16,357 bases of DNA from Bacillota bacterium (GTDB taxonomy: Bacteria > Bacillota > Clostridia > Acetivibrionales > DTU013), in NCBI GenBank assembly GCA_023409615.1, contig JAEYRF010000012.1:1-16357 (forward strand). The letters are read 5' to 3'. The notes under the pieces were generated by a model that was given only the letters and a program-made list of their open reading frames with translations, made no database searches and was not told the DNA's origin. Shown piece after piece: positions 6,406 through 14,625 of the stretch. The translations under genes were made by a program, and so were the position numbers. How positions within the stretch are numbered: position 1 is the stretch's first letter; every line of letters begins with the position of its first letter.

Positions 6406-6448
6406 TTGATATATTATATCAACAATAGTTACTTTGTTTATCTATTGT
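6406..6448. promoter_or_regulatory. Palindromic operator candidate in the divergent promoter region
   Basis: TTGATATATTATATCAA (6406-6422) is a perfect 17-bp palindrome with a single central base. It is followed by a second inverted pair, ACAATAG (6422-6428) and CTATTGT (6442-6448). A further half site TATATCAA lies at 6472-6479. On the minus strand TATAAT (6418-6413) falls inside the palindrome and could be the -10 of the recombinase operon. The whole sits in the 170-base AT-rich space between the leftward recombinase group and the rightward DUF6076-like gene. Confidence 0.45.
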
Positions 6449-6539
6449 AGATATTTTAAGTATAGCATTTGTATATCAAAAGCCTATGAACTATACTTAT
6501 TTTTGATTTCCGAAAAAGTCATTGTGGAGGAGCATAATA

Positions 6540-7619
6540 ATGAACGATGAGTGCATAAGCGAAAAAAAGAAAACACTGTCCTACGGCTTTATAGAAAAGA
6601 ATAGAATATATTTTAATCTCAAATATGATTTCATCGAAGAGACAACATTTCACAATAAATTGGGGCAGGATTTAATTGATTTTTCCTGGATAGATATGAA
6701 TGTTTTTTCGACGATGCTGAATTTCTTGTATGGCAGATATGTGCTGCTCCGAAACAAGAAAAACGATAATGCATTCATTGCAATGGGACTTATTCAAAGT
6801 ATTGAAAATGTTTTGAAACGAAATGCATATTTTACCACATACCTTTTTGCAGTCATTGATTTTCTATTAACCGACAGACTTGACAGCCGTGTCCTTTTTG
6901 ATGTATCCAGGGAAACCTTTTCAGATTGCGAAAACAACTCAGAATATATGAAAAATTATGATCTGGAAACAATAAAATCCGAACTTATTCTCTCTTTGCC
7001 CGAAAGCATTTCAAAAAAGCAGGTTTTAATTGATGAAAGTCTTGAGAGGGTGCTTGGAAACAAAAGTGGTGATCCCGATACTTCCCCAATAAGCAGATTA
7101 TACAAACTTGAGCAATCAGACGAGTTTTTTAAGACTCATTGGAATTCACATTTCAATTCATGCATCGGCCGTATCAACAAAAACACAAATGAACTCGCTA
7201 ATCTTTATGAACTTGAAACAATTGATGATATGTTTCGTTTTGAGCTTATTCAAATGATTTTGAACGATGTTTCGTATAAACGCTGCAAATGCTGCGAAAA
7301 GCTGTTCATTCCCAAAGGCCGTGCAGACAGCCTTTACTGTTCTAGAACTATGCCCGGCAAAATAAAACCCTGTTCAGAAATCGGCGCAAATCTTGTAATG
7401 GTTGAAAAGCGCAACAGTAACCCTGCTGCAAAAGCTTATCGCCAAGCTTATGAGCGACTGAAAAAGAGGATTGATTTGGGCTATTTGGAATCAGATGTAT
7501 TTGATGATTGGAACGCTAAGGCAAAAGTCATGTATGACAGATGCAAACGCGGCGAGCTTTCGTTGAAAGAATTTACTGCCTGGCTTGATGAGACCTCAAG
7601 GATAAGAAAAAACAGATAG
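6540..7619 (+). CDS. DUF6076-like protein with C-terminal zinc-finger motif
   Basis: A 359-residue protein of unknown function, resembling the DUF6076 proteins of clostridial mobile elements. The C-terminal third carries a Cys-rich motif, CKCCEKLFIPKGRADSLYCSR, followed by KPCSEIG (Cys249, 251, 252, 267, 278), then a charged helical tail ending EFTAWLDETSRIRKNR. This resembles a zinc ribbon that could bind nucleic acid. The N-terminal 240 residues are rich in aromatic and acidic residues and show no motif I know. The start at 6540 is set by GTGGAGGAG nine bases upstream; an in-frame TTG at 6522 precedes that site. TATACT at 6492-6497 may be its -10 box. A short copy of its 3' end recurs at 8050-8109. 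Confidence 0.7.
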   Translation: MNDECISEKKKTLSYGFIEKNRIYFNLKYDFIEETTFHNKLGQDLIDFSWIDMNVFSTMLNFLYGRYVLLRNKKNDNAFIAMGLIQSIENVLKRNAYFTTYLFAVIDFLLTDRLDSRVLFDVSRETFSDCENNSEYMKNYDLETIKSELILSLPESISKKQVLIDESLERVLGNKSGDPDTSPISRLYKLEQSDEFFKTHWNSHFNSCIGRINKNTNELANLYELETIDDMFRFELIQMILNDVSYKRCKCCEKLFIPKGRADSLYCSRTMPGKIKPCSEIGANLVMVEKRNSNPAAKAYRQAYERLKKRIDLGYLESDVFDDWNAKAKVMYDRCKRGELSLKEFTAWLDETSRIRKNR

Positions 7620-7647
7620 AACATTAGCACACATCCCTTTTCGCTCA

Positions 7648-7928
7648 TCAGGTGATGAAGACCTTTTCACCGTAAGTCAACTTATCGGCAACTTTATCGG
7701 TCAGTTTATCGGTCAGTTTTTCAGACATGTTCGCTACAAGCAGCATAATGGTTTTTAAAAATCGCCCTTATTTACAATCCGGTCAATTGTATTAAGACCA
7801 GTTATTTCTCTTGCTTGCCTGTTGTTTATTTCTTTATTCAGCATTAATAATTTAAAGATTTTATCAACGGTTATCGACAGTTTTTTATCGACTGTTATCA
7901 ACGTCCTTTTATCGGCACTTATCGGCAC
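7648..7928 (-). pseudogene. Remnant of the C-terminal region of a larger gene (HTH-like)
   Basis: Two minus-strand fragments are readable. Frame A (7928-7755) starts at VPISADKRTLITVDKK and ends with NKEINNRQAREITGLNTIDR-IVNKGDF and a stop; the INNRQAREITGL part resembles a winged helix-turn-helix. Frame B, one base shifted, continues to a stop at 7648 and contains SEKLTDKLTDKVADKLTYGE. ADK/VPI and KLTDK repeats next to a helix-turn-helix are, from my memory of the family, seen at the C-termini of clostridial AlbA_2/Schlafen-like ATP-binding proteins (COG2865) and some Fic proteins. The upstream decamer array introduces stops in every frame, so no intact gene remains. Confidence 0.45.
7682..7717. 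repeat. 12-bp tandem repeat
   Basis: Three direct copies with 12-bp period: TTATCGGCAACT, TTATCGGTCAGT, TTATCGGTCAGT at 7682, 7694 and 7706. On the minus strand they encode KLTD/KVAD repeats. The shared TTATCGG core links them to the decamer array at 7861-7968. Confidence 0.8.
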
Positions 7929-7968
7929 TTATCGGCACTTATCGGCTCTTATCGGCTCTCATCGGCTC
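7861..7968. repeat. Tandem decamer array TTATCRRCNN
   Basis: Ten copies of TTATCRRCNN or close variants. Three perfect TTATCGGCAC copies (7909-7938) are followed by two TTATCGGCTC (7939-7958) and one TCATCGGCTC (7959-7968). Four divergent copies precede them at 7861, 7871, 7885 and 7895, with 4-base spacers after the second and fourth. The 10-bp period moves through all three frames, so a long array cannot stay open on the minus strand. It may be an expanded remnant of protein-coding repeats or a protein-binding array. Confidence 0.85.
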
Positions 7969-8049
7969 TTTTTAATAACCATAATCATCTTGAATACATC
8001 TCCTACAGTAAATACCGGCTTATATTACCTATATATCAACTGTAAATCG

Positions 8050-8109
8050 GAGTTTAATGCATGGCTTGATAAAACTTCAAGGTTGAATAAAAAGATTTAT
8101 ACATATTAA
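8050..8109 (+). pseudogene. Fragment duplicating the 3' end of the DUF6076-like gene
   Basis: The translation EFNAWLDKTSRLNKKIYTY followed by TAA closely matches the C-terminus EFTAWLDETSRIRKNR of the intact gene that ends at 7619. The DNA is also clearly related (ATGGCTTGATAAAACTTCAAGG against CTGGCTTGATGAGACCTCAAGG, apart from a few changes). No upstream part of a second copy is visible. It is best read as the tail of a second, mostly deleted DUF6076-type gene, with the repeat array between the two tails. Confidence 0.65.
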
Positions 8110-8113
8110 AACT

Positions 8114-8207
8114 TAATTTACTTAATCGTAATTTAGTAGATTTTATTTTAGTAATTCTATTGACAGCAAAGATTTGCTAAGATATGATTAAGTAAATTAT
8201 ATCTTAG
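8114..8207. promoter_or_regulatory. Nested inverted repeats around the ATPase promoter
   Basis: A perfect 14-bp inverted repeat, TAATTTACTTAATC (8114-8127) and GATTAAGTAAATTA (8186-8199), encloses the -35 box and overlaps the -10 box. A second perfect 9-bp inverted repeat, CTAAGATAT (8177-8185) and ATATCTTAG (8199-8207), surrounds the right arm of the first and the predicted start site. This is the geometry of a repressor operator, possibly with looping between two sites. Confidence 0.65.
8160..8188 (+). promoter_or_regulatory. Near-consensus sigma-A promoter of the ATPase gene
   Basis: TTGACA (8160-8165) is followed after exactly 17 bases by TATGAT (8183-8188), one mismatch from the full consensus. 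The predicted start is near 8195, about 35 bases before the ATG at 8230. Confidence 0.85.
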
Positions 8208-8229
8208 TGCGTTGAAGGGTGGTAAAGTT

Positions 8230-9618
8230 ATGTTTATAGGTCGTGAAAGTGAATTAAAATACCTTAATAACCTATACGATACAAATAAATTTCAGTTCCC
8301 TGTCATGTACGGTAGACGTCGTGTGGGAAAAACTGCGCTTATAAATGAATTTGTAAAGGACAAAGATACAATCTACTTTACCGGAATAGAATCAACCGCA
8401 AAGCAAAATCTTGAGAATTTCAGTAGGAGCATTTTTACTTATACTACCGGTTTAACAAATGCGCCGGTTTTCTCATCCTTTCAGGAAGCATTGGAATATG
8501 TTTTTAACCTTGCTGAAAATAAAAGAATTGTACTTGTAATAGATGAATACCCTTACGTGGCAAAAACATATACAGCGCTTGCTTCTATACTTCAAGTGCA
8601 GATTGACAGGCATAAGGATACCTCCAAGCTGTTCCTTATTCTCTGCGGATCATCTATGTCATTTATGGAGGAGCAGGTTCTTGGTTACAAAAGCCCGCTC
8701 TATGGCAGGAGAACAGCACAGTTCAAAATAAGGCCATTTGATTTTTTTGAAAGTAGAAAATATTTTAAAAAATTTACAGATATTGATATGGCTACTATCT
8801 ACGGCATTGTAGGCGGAACTCCTCAATATCTGCTTCAGATGAACGACAGCCTTTCCGTTGAAGAAAATATTAAAAAAAGTTTTTTAGACACAAGATCGTA
8901 TTTGTTTGAAGAACCAAATAATTTGTTAAAGCAGGAGGTTCGTGAGCCTGCAATATATAATGCAATTATTTCTGCAGTTGCAACGGGAAGCACTAAATTA
9001 TCTGAAATATCAAGCAAAGTTGGAGAAGAGACAAGCGCATGTTCTGCTTATTTAAAAAACCTTATTTCTCTTGGAATAATAAGAAAAAAAACTCCGATGA
9101 CCGAAAAATCTACGAAGAAAACAATATATCTCATTGCAGATAATCTGTTTCGTTTTTGGTACCGCTTTGTGCCTTCGAATATTTCTATTATTCAAAAGGA
9201 AATGACAGACATAGCATATAAAAATATTGAGGAGCAGCTTTCCGCCTATATGGGTGCAGTATTTGAAGAAATCTGTCAACAGTATTTGTGGGAACTTAAC
9301 AAAAAAGGCAAAGCAGCTATAACCTTCACTAATTTAGGTCGCTGGTGGGGCAATAACCCAAAAAACAAGTGCGAAACCGAAATTGACATTTTAGGCACAG
9401 CTGACGATAAATCTGCTCTTTTCTGTGAGTGCAAATGGACAAACGAAAAGGTTGACATAGCCGTTCTTGATACTCTGATAGAGCGAAGTAGGCTGTTTCA
9501 CCATACCAATATTCATCTATACCTTTTCTCAAAAACAGGATTCACAAAAGGTTGTATAGATAAAGCAAATACAATAGGTAATGTACGGCTTGTCACTTTT
9601 GATGAGATGATGAAATGA
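8230..9618 (+). CDS. AAA ATPase with C-terminal PD-(D/E)XK-like (DUF234) domain
   Basis: A 462-residue protein of the COG1672-type ATPases (AAA_14 or archaeal-ATPase domain plus DUF234). The N-terminus MFIGRESELKYLNNLY is typical. Walker A is the variant YGRRRVGKTALI (residues 29-40); Walker B is VLVIDEYPYV (about 103-112), and LILCGSSMSFM is the sensor-like strand. A helix-turn-helix-like middle (KLSEISSKVGEETSACSAYLKNLISLGII) is followed by the C-terminal EIDILGTADDKSALFCECKW, an E-x-D...E-x-K arrangement as in PD-(D/E)XK nucleases. The start at 8230 has AAGGGTGG upstream; an in-frame TTG at 8212 is less likely. It ends 30 bases from convergent jetD. Cellular role is unknown; defence or toxin-like activity is a guess. 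Confidence 0.85.
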   Translation: MFIGRESELKYLNNLYDTNKFQFPVMYGRRRVGKTALINEFVKDKDTIYFTGIESTAKQNLENFSRSIFTYTTGLTNAPVFSSFQEALEYVFNLAENKRIVLVIDEYPYVAKTYTALASILQVQIDRHKDTSKLFLILCGSSMSFMEEQVLGYKSPLYGRRTAQFKIRPFDFFESRKYFKKFTDIDMATIYGIVGGTPQYLLQMNDSLSVEENIKKSFLDTRSYLFEEPNNLLKQEVREPAIYNAIISAVATGSTKLSEISSKVGEETSACSAYLKNLISLGIIRKKTPMTEKSTKKTIYLIADNLFRFWYRFVPSNISIIQKEMTDIAYKNIEEQLSAYMGAVFEEICQQYLWELNKKGKAAITFTNLGRWWGNNPKNKCETEIDILGTADDKSALFCECKWTNEKVDIAVLDTLIERSRLFHHTNIHLYLFSKTGFTKGCIDKANTIGNVRLVTFDEMMK

Positions 9619-9648
9619 ATAATGAGCATATTACAAAATATTATAATC

Positions 9649-10821
9649 TTAAAATTGTATCGCTTCCTGCTCCAGTTTGCAGTTATTCTCCAGCATATAG
9701 TCAATTACTTCATCAAACTCACTGCCCTTAAACCTTTTCAGTCTTTCCTTATCATTTTCAGTGAGGCTCTTTGAGTAATTCTGATGTTGCCTAAGAGTAT
9801 TCAAATCCATTTTATAAGGTTTGAAGTCAACTCCTGTTAATTTTCTCAGGTGCTCAAGTATATAAAAGCCTCCTGCATCAATATCTCCGAAATGATAAAA
9901 ATCCATATCAGGATTCTGCGCGTGTATTTTTTTAATGAAATCCCGTCTGATACGATTATGAAATCCGCCTAAATAAATTAGAAACACATCTTTGCTTTCA
10001 GCCATATGAAAGCTTGTCAGATTTTCAACTGTCATTACTAATTTCCCTGTTATTTCAACACTTTCAATATCCTCAAGCATAGCAGATGAAATAGCGATAT
10101 CTCCCTTAAATAGGTTTAGATTGATTCGTTGACCGGACAAAACAATGGCTCCTGCACCTTTGAAGTTAACATATGTCGGATTCTTTACGATATTCAAGCT
10201 CTCCAACACCTGATCCTTTTCCGGAAAGTCGCCATATTCGTAAAGCAAAGAGACAATTTTAGGACTGATTTGGTCAAACAACTTGGAATCTTTTAATATC
10301 CTGACTGAAAAATCTCGGGCAAAGGTTTCTGATTCAACCTTGAGCAAACTGTCAACTGAAAGGAGAATATTTTCAAATTCGTGTAAATCCTCATTGAAAA
10401 ACTGTATCGATTTATTCGCTCTGATCCTTTCAACCTGTGCTTTGCAAAATCGACTGAGGATTTCGTTCTTGTCCCTGTACTCATTAAGAAGCATCAGAAC
10501 TGCATTGTTAGTATCCTTCTTTTGTGTTCTTCCGATGTACTGATAAGCTTTATTGACTTCATATAGATTCAGCGAAACTTCACCACATACATTAGCCTTG
10601 CTTATTTTAGCTGAAATTAGCCCTTTTCTCACTAATATATCTATAGTTTCATTAACTGCCTGAAATACTTCAAAGTTAGAATGGTCAGCATATTGAGGAA
10701 AAAGCGAGGCAACCTTGGCGATAAACTTTTGATTTACCTTATTATCTCCGGTAAAGCTCTTGCTCTTCTCAAATTTATCCAATAGCGTATTTAGAATAGT
10801 CTTTTCATATTTGCTCATCAT
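9649..10821 (-). CDS. jetD: Wadjet nuclease subunit JetD
   Basis: JetD is the topoisomerase-VI-like TOPRIM nuclease that cuts circular plasmid DNA brought to it by the JetABC SMC complex. The 390-residue length fits the family. The C-terminal TOPRIM-like half shows VENLTSFH (Glu266) and YHFGDIDAGGFYILEHL (Asp313 and Asp315), the expected metal-binding acids. The N-terminal half, with the KGLISAKI helix-turn-helix-like stretch and arm region, fits the DUF3322-type part. The ATG overlaps the jetC stop codon (ATGA), and GAGGAG lies eight bases upstream inside jetC, so the genes are translationally coupled. It is last in the operon and faces the ATPase gene across a 30-base gap with no clear terminator. 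Confidence 0.9.
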   Translation of the reverse strand: MMSKYEKTILNTLLDKFEKSKSFTGDNKVNQKFIAKVASLFPQYADHSNFEVFQAVNETIDILVRKGLISAKISKANVCGEVSLNLYEVNKAYQYIGRTQKKDTNNAVLMLLNEYRDKNEILSRFCKAQVERIRANKSIQFFNEDLHEFENILLSVDSLLKVESETFARDFSVRILKDSKLFDQISPKIVSLLYEYGDFPEKDQVLESLNIVKNPTYVNFKGAGAIVLSGQRINLNLFKGDIAISSAMLEDIESVEITGKLVMTVENLTSFHMAESKDVFLIYLGGFHNRIRRDFIKKIHAQNPDMDFYHFGDIDAGGFYILEHLRKLTGVDFKPYKMDLNTLRQHQNYSKSLTENDKERLKRFKGSEFDEVIDYMLENNCKLEQEAIQF

Positions 10822-13800
10822 AGATCGTACTCCTCGAGGATGCTGTTCGTTCCCTCGCGCATAGCCATCAATATGGTGTCTACCTTTTCGCCAATCACTT
10901 CTAGCTTTGCAGGTGGTGTGGCAAGGATGATCTGGAAGTTCTGGCTGTTCAGAAAATCCATCATGGCACTGATCCTATTATCATCCATTTTATCAAATGC
11001 TTCATCAAACATGATAATCCTGATAGTATCTCCCATTTTATAAAGCTGAACAAAGGATGCTGCAATCGCTACGTAGTATGGAGTCTGCGTCTCTCCTCCA
11101 CTTTTTTCGCCATATATCTTAGAAAAACGCTGAACTGTCCCGTCTCTTTTTTCAACAATGATGTCATAATCCAGATAGCTGCGATAATCTGTATACTCCA
11201 ACAGAACCTTTTCACCTTTATCGTCATAGGCTGTCAGCTTGGAGAACAGATCTTCCATCTCTTCCTTGTATTCATCCTCAAAGGATTGAGACCACAAATT
11301 GAAGCCCACTTCATTCTTTTTGGATGTAATCATCTGATAGATACTTTCTTTTTTCTTGTTCGAGGTCAATTCAAATTTATAGCTGTCCTCTCCGTAATAA
11401 ATATCTTTGAGTGCTGCATTGAGGTTCTTGAATTCCAACTTGGCGTTCTCAATGTTTTCCTTGAGTCTCGCCAAGAAAGACTCCCTGAACTCCAGGTGGC
11501 AATTCTCCTTGGCTTTTTCCAAATTTTCTTCGTATTTAATGATATCAGAAGCTACAAGCTTGTGATGTTCATTGATGTACTCCTGAATCTGCTCATACCC
11601 TGATCCTAAATCGCAGTCGTTTTTACTGCAGTAGTTTAGTTGAAGCTTGATGAGATCGCCAACCAGTTCATTTTTCTTATTCTGCAGTCCCACCTTCATA
11701 GGCGAGAAATTTTGAGCAATCGTCACCGGCGCTTTCATCTTGACCTGCTCTTGGAATTTATTCAGTCCCAACTCAGCGACCTCTGTATCGCTGTCGCATA
11801 ATACTCTGAAGCTGTTCTCCAATGTGGAGATCAGGCTTATTATCTCATTCATCAACTTAATATTGCTATCTATTTGAGTTTTAACGCTTCCAATGAGTTC
11901 TTTAGTATTATCATAATCCTCCTGGAGCTTTTTGACCTGCTTGCTACACTCCTCAATTTGTATCTGAATCTGGATGTAACTCGGATCGTTTTCTGCCTTT
12001 TTCAGTTCAAGCTTTTCTTTTTGTATCAATGCACTGGTATCTTCAAATCTCTGAGGAGCTTCAATATTTTCCTCAATAATATCTATGTTACATGCGGTGA
12101 GCTTTTCAATAATCGACTGGAGTCGATTCAGATTTTGCTGTGCAACTGCGATGTCTGTATTTACTGCTTCTAGTTCAGCCTGCTTGTTTTTCAGTTGAAC
12201 TTCAAAGGCATAGGCACCAATATAAGGTGTTTGATAAACTTTTTCATCAATTTTTCTGACCGCAAAATTCTGATAAAGCATGCAATCAGGTGTAATTGCC
12301 ACTTTGTGATCTTTCAGGTTTAGCACATCCTCGCAACGGATAACCCGGTTGAGGAGATAGATGGCATAGGCTTTTGCCCATCGATTTTCACTTTTTATGA
12401 CATATGCAAGGGAATCCATATCCGCACCAGTATTGATGTCAAGTTTGTTTGTATTCACAAGACCGACAGTATGGACTTCTTTTTTTATTCTGTTGTAGAC
12501 ATCAAGGGCAACTTTATAATACTGAGGCTCCACAATAACATAGAACCTCTGGGTATTCAGGTAACCTTCTACTGCATTCTGCCATCTCGGATCTGTAATC
12601 TCCAGTAGATCAGAAAATATCCTTGGTTCACTCCTGATTCCCAAGCTCAGGAACACTTTTTCAATTGCCGTCATTAGCTTGACGGTATTGTCCGGATAAG
12701 TTAATTTCTTGTTTTTCAGGTTATGTATCTCTTGAGTTAATTTGATTTTCTGATTTCTGTATTTTTCTAAAAGATCCTTCTGTCTAAAGTTATCAGAGTT
12801 ATAGTTCTCAAGCAGGCTGATGAGCTCTTTCCTAAGCTTATATATATGCTCTGATTTTGACTCTGCATCCTTCTCTGCCAAGCCAAGCGACATCAGCTCT
12901 TCTTTGGATATGACATAGACTTCAAATTGATTGAGCAGCGCCAATGCCTCTGACGTTGTATTTAACATCTTATTCAGCTTATCCATAGATTGCTGAGCAT
13001 TCTCTATGTCCTTATTTAGTATATCAATTCTATGCTTTGTGTCTTTGATCAGCTGTACGGTTTCGTTCTGTCCAAGGGCAACCTGCAGACTTGTTTGACG
13101 ATCCCTTTCATTTTGCAAACTTGAATTCAACAGTTCAAGCTTGCTTTGCTTGCTTTGAAGTTGCTGCCTTAAAAGCTGATTGTTTTTTTCAAGATCTTCA
13201 ACCTCAAGCTTCTTTGCTTCCATTTCGGCTTTCCTGATCAGGATCTCATTAGTCTTAATCTCACGCTCTTTTGCAATAATCTCATCATTTTTTGAAAGGA
13301 TCACTTTCAGATCATTAATTTTTTTCTTTGTTATGTTCATCAGATCTTCCAGCTCTTTTAAGGATGCAATATTTCTCCGAAGTGTCTCGACTTCAATCGC
13401 TTTTTCAGCGAGAATGAATCTGTTGATGAACTCTTTCACGTTGTCCATCGGCTTGAAGGCCAGAGATTTCGGAATCATATCGAAAAAGCGGTCTTCCAGA
13501 TTTCCAAGCCTTTGTCCAAACCTTGCCTTAGCCTCTGAGACTTGAGAAATCAGATTTACCTTTTTGTCATTTCTGCGAAATTCCTCGGATGTGGATGGTC
13601 TCCCGGCAGCTATAAATCTAAATTCTTCCAGTCTGCACTCTTCCCGGAACCACCTGATCGTCAACTTGCTTTCTTCATCCGGCGAGTCGATCTTCACCCC
13701 TAGAGTGAAATACCTTGCTGCTTTCTCTTCATAGAACTCCAGGGCAACATATGTGATTACACTCCCATTTCGAATGTAAGTATTATCCTCGTTGCCGGTT

Positions 13801-14021
13801 TTGCACCGAACATAACCCTTCAAATCGCGGCTGCTTTTTTCATTGGCAGCTGTATTGAATTTCCTGTGATTTGTGGTCAGCACTAGCTGAATAGCATCAA
13901 GGACAGTCGATTTCCCCGCAGTATTTTCTCCGCTGATGAGAAATGAGCCATTGACGCGGATGGTTTCATTCACAAAATAATGCCAGTTAATAAGTCTAAT
14001 CCTGATTAATTTCTTCATCAT
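10818..14021 (-). CDS. jetC: Wadjet SMC-like ATPase JetC
   Basis: JetC is the SMC/MukB-like motor that extrudes DNA loops. The 1067-residue protein has Walker A SGENTAGKST (residues 30-39) after the N-terminal IRIRLINWHYF, long coiled coils (about 230-430 and 640-870), and a hinge-like globular middle (about 455-600, with EITDPRWQNAVEGYLNTQRF). At the C-terminus are the ABC signature KSGGETQTPYY (about 973-983) and Walker B IRIIMFDEAFDKMDD (about 1000-1014). The start at 14021 is chosen from GGGAGGTG nine bases upstream and the family N-terminus; the frame is open further up (ATG at 14108) but only inside jetB. It overlaps jetB by 26 bases and jetD by 4. Confidence 0.93.
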   Translation of the reverse strand: MMKKLIRIRLINWHYFVNETIRVNGSFLISGENTAGKSTVLDAIQLVLTTNHRKFNTAANEKSSRDLKGYVRCKTGNEDNTYIRNGSVITYVALEFYEEKAARYFTLGVKIDSPDEESKLTIRWFREECRLEEFRFIAAGRPSTSEEFRRNDKKVNLISQVSEAKARFGQRLGNLEDRFFDMIPKSLAFKPMDNVKEFINRFILAEKAIEVETLRRNIASLKELEDLMNITKKKINDLKVILSKNDEIIAKEREIKTNEILIRKAEMEAKKLEVEDLEKNNQLLRQQLQSKQSKLELLNSSLQNERDRQTSLQVALGQNETVQLIKDTKHRIDILNKDIENAQQSMDKLNKMLNTTSEALALLNQFEVYVISKEELMSLGLAEKDAESKSEHIYKLRKELISLLENYNSDNFRQKDLLEKYRNQKIKLTQEIHNLKNKKLTYPDNTVKLMTAIEKVFLSLGIRSEPRIFSDLLEITDPRWQNAVEGYLNTQRFYVIVEPQYYKVALDVYNRIKKEVHTVGLVNTNKLDINTGADMDSLAYVIKSENRWAKAYAIYLLNRVIRCEDVLNLKDHKVAITPDCMLYQNFAVRKIDEKVYQTPYIGAYAFEVQLKNKQAELEAVNTDIAVAQQNLNRLQSIIEKLTACNIDIIEENIEAPQRFEDTSALIQKEKLELKKAENDPSYIQIQIQIEECSKQVKKLQEDYDNTKELIGSVKTQIDSNIKLMNEIISLISTLENSFRVLCDSDTEVAELGLNKFQEQVKMKAPVTIAQNFSPMKVGLQNKKNELVGDLIKLQLNYCSKNDCDLGSGYEQIQEYINEHHKLVASDIIKYEENLEKAKENCHLEFRESFLARLKENIENAKLEFKNLNAALKDIYYGEDSYKFELTSNKKKESIYQMITSKKNEVGFNLWSQSFEDEYKEEMEDLFSKLTAYDDKGEKVLLEYTDYRSYLDYDIIVEKRDGTVQRFSKIYGEKSGGETQTPYYVAIAASFVQLYKMGDTIRIIMFDEAFDKMDDNRISAMMDFLNSQNFQIILATPPAKLEVIGEKVDTILMAMREGTNSILEEYDL

Positions 14022-14625
14022 CAATCGACTCACCTCCCATAGCATATTGATTAAGCTTCTCATTAATAGCGTCGTAGATGCTATTAAGATTATCATTAGG
14101 TACTGCAAACAGTACTGAAGGGTATATTTTTATCCTGGCATCGGACATGGTAACATCCCTGTCAATCATTGTGACAATATTATACCGTTTGAACAGTCGC
14201 ATGGCCTCCCTAAGCGTAGTCTTGTCTAGGTTCGCTTTGGCTTCGATTTTAAGCATATTGTACTTTTGATTGATCTCATCTGTAAGAACAACTACATCAT
14301 CAGTCAGGCTCAATTCCTTACGTTTTTCTATATACAGGAGTCTCAGGATCAAAAGAATGATGCTTTCAATCTTTTTCAACCTTAATCGGCCTGTGCCATT
14401 TATATTAGTAAGAGCAGCAACACCCTGATTTTCATTGATATCAATCTTATATCCAAGCAGATCAAAGTATTCGACAAACAGCACTTTATTTTGAAGGATG
14501 AAGACGTAGTCATTTCTTGTATCTTCTTTTTTCTTGATGACAAAGCAACTATTTAGCAGCTTGTTGGCTGTCGCTCTGAATTTTTCTTTCTGCACCTGGC
14601 TTTCCTTGAAAACTTCCATCTCCAT
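13996..14625 (-). CDS. jetB: Wadjet KITE subunit JetB (DUF4194)
   Basis: JetB is the winged-helix KITE protein that binds the JetA kleisin and JetC. The product is 209 residues. Segments such as LRLKKIESIILLILRLLYIEKRKELSL, TLREAMRLFKRYNIVTMID and DARIKIYPSVLFAVPNDNLN fit the DUF4194 family (a helix-turn-helix followed by a wing, then the I-x-P-S-x-L-F-A-V strand). The ATG at 14625 shares its first base with the jetA stop codon (TGATG), which suggests coupled translation; a GTG at 14628 is an alternative. Short acidic C-terminus (DDEEINQD). Identification rests on family features and on position between jetA and jetC. Confidence 0.88.
   Translation of the reverse strand: MEMEVFKESQVQKEKFRATANKLLNSCFVIKKKEDTRNDYVFILQNKVLFVEYFDLLGYKIDINENQGVAALTNINGTGRLRLKKIESIILLILRLLYIEKRKELSLTDDVVVLTDEINQKYNMLKIEAKANLDKTTLREAMRLFKRYNIVTMIDRDVTMSDARIKIYPSVLFAVPNDNLNSIYDAINEKLNQYAMGGESIDDEEINQD

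Noticed and set aside
7861..7968. CRISPR array
   Set aside because: Units are 10 bp and directly adjacent, with no unique spacers of normal length and no cas genes.
7822..8109. Rightward 95-residue ORF as a real gene
   Set aside because: It runs through the repeat array and has a low-complexity translation. Only its last 20 codons resemble a known protein, as a fragment of the DUF6076-like tail.
9619..9648. Terminator between the ATPase gene and jetD
   Set aside because: The 30 bases are AT rich, but no convincing stem was found.
14022..14108. Upstream extension of JetC
   Set aside because: The frame is open to 14108 but lies inside jetB. The family N-terminus and the ribosome binding site place the start at 14021.
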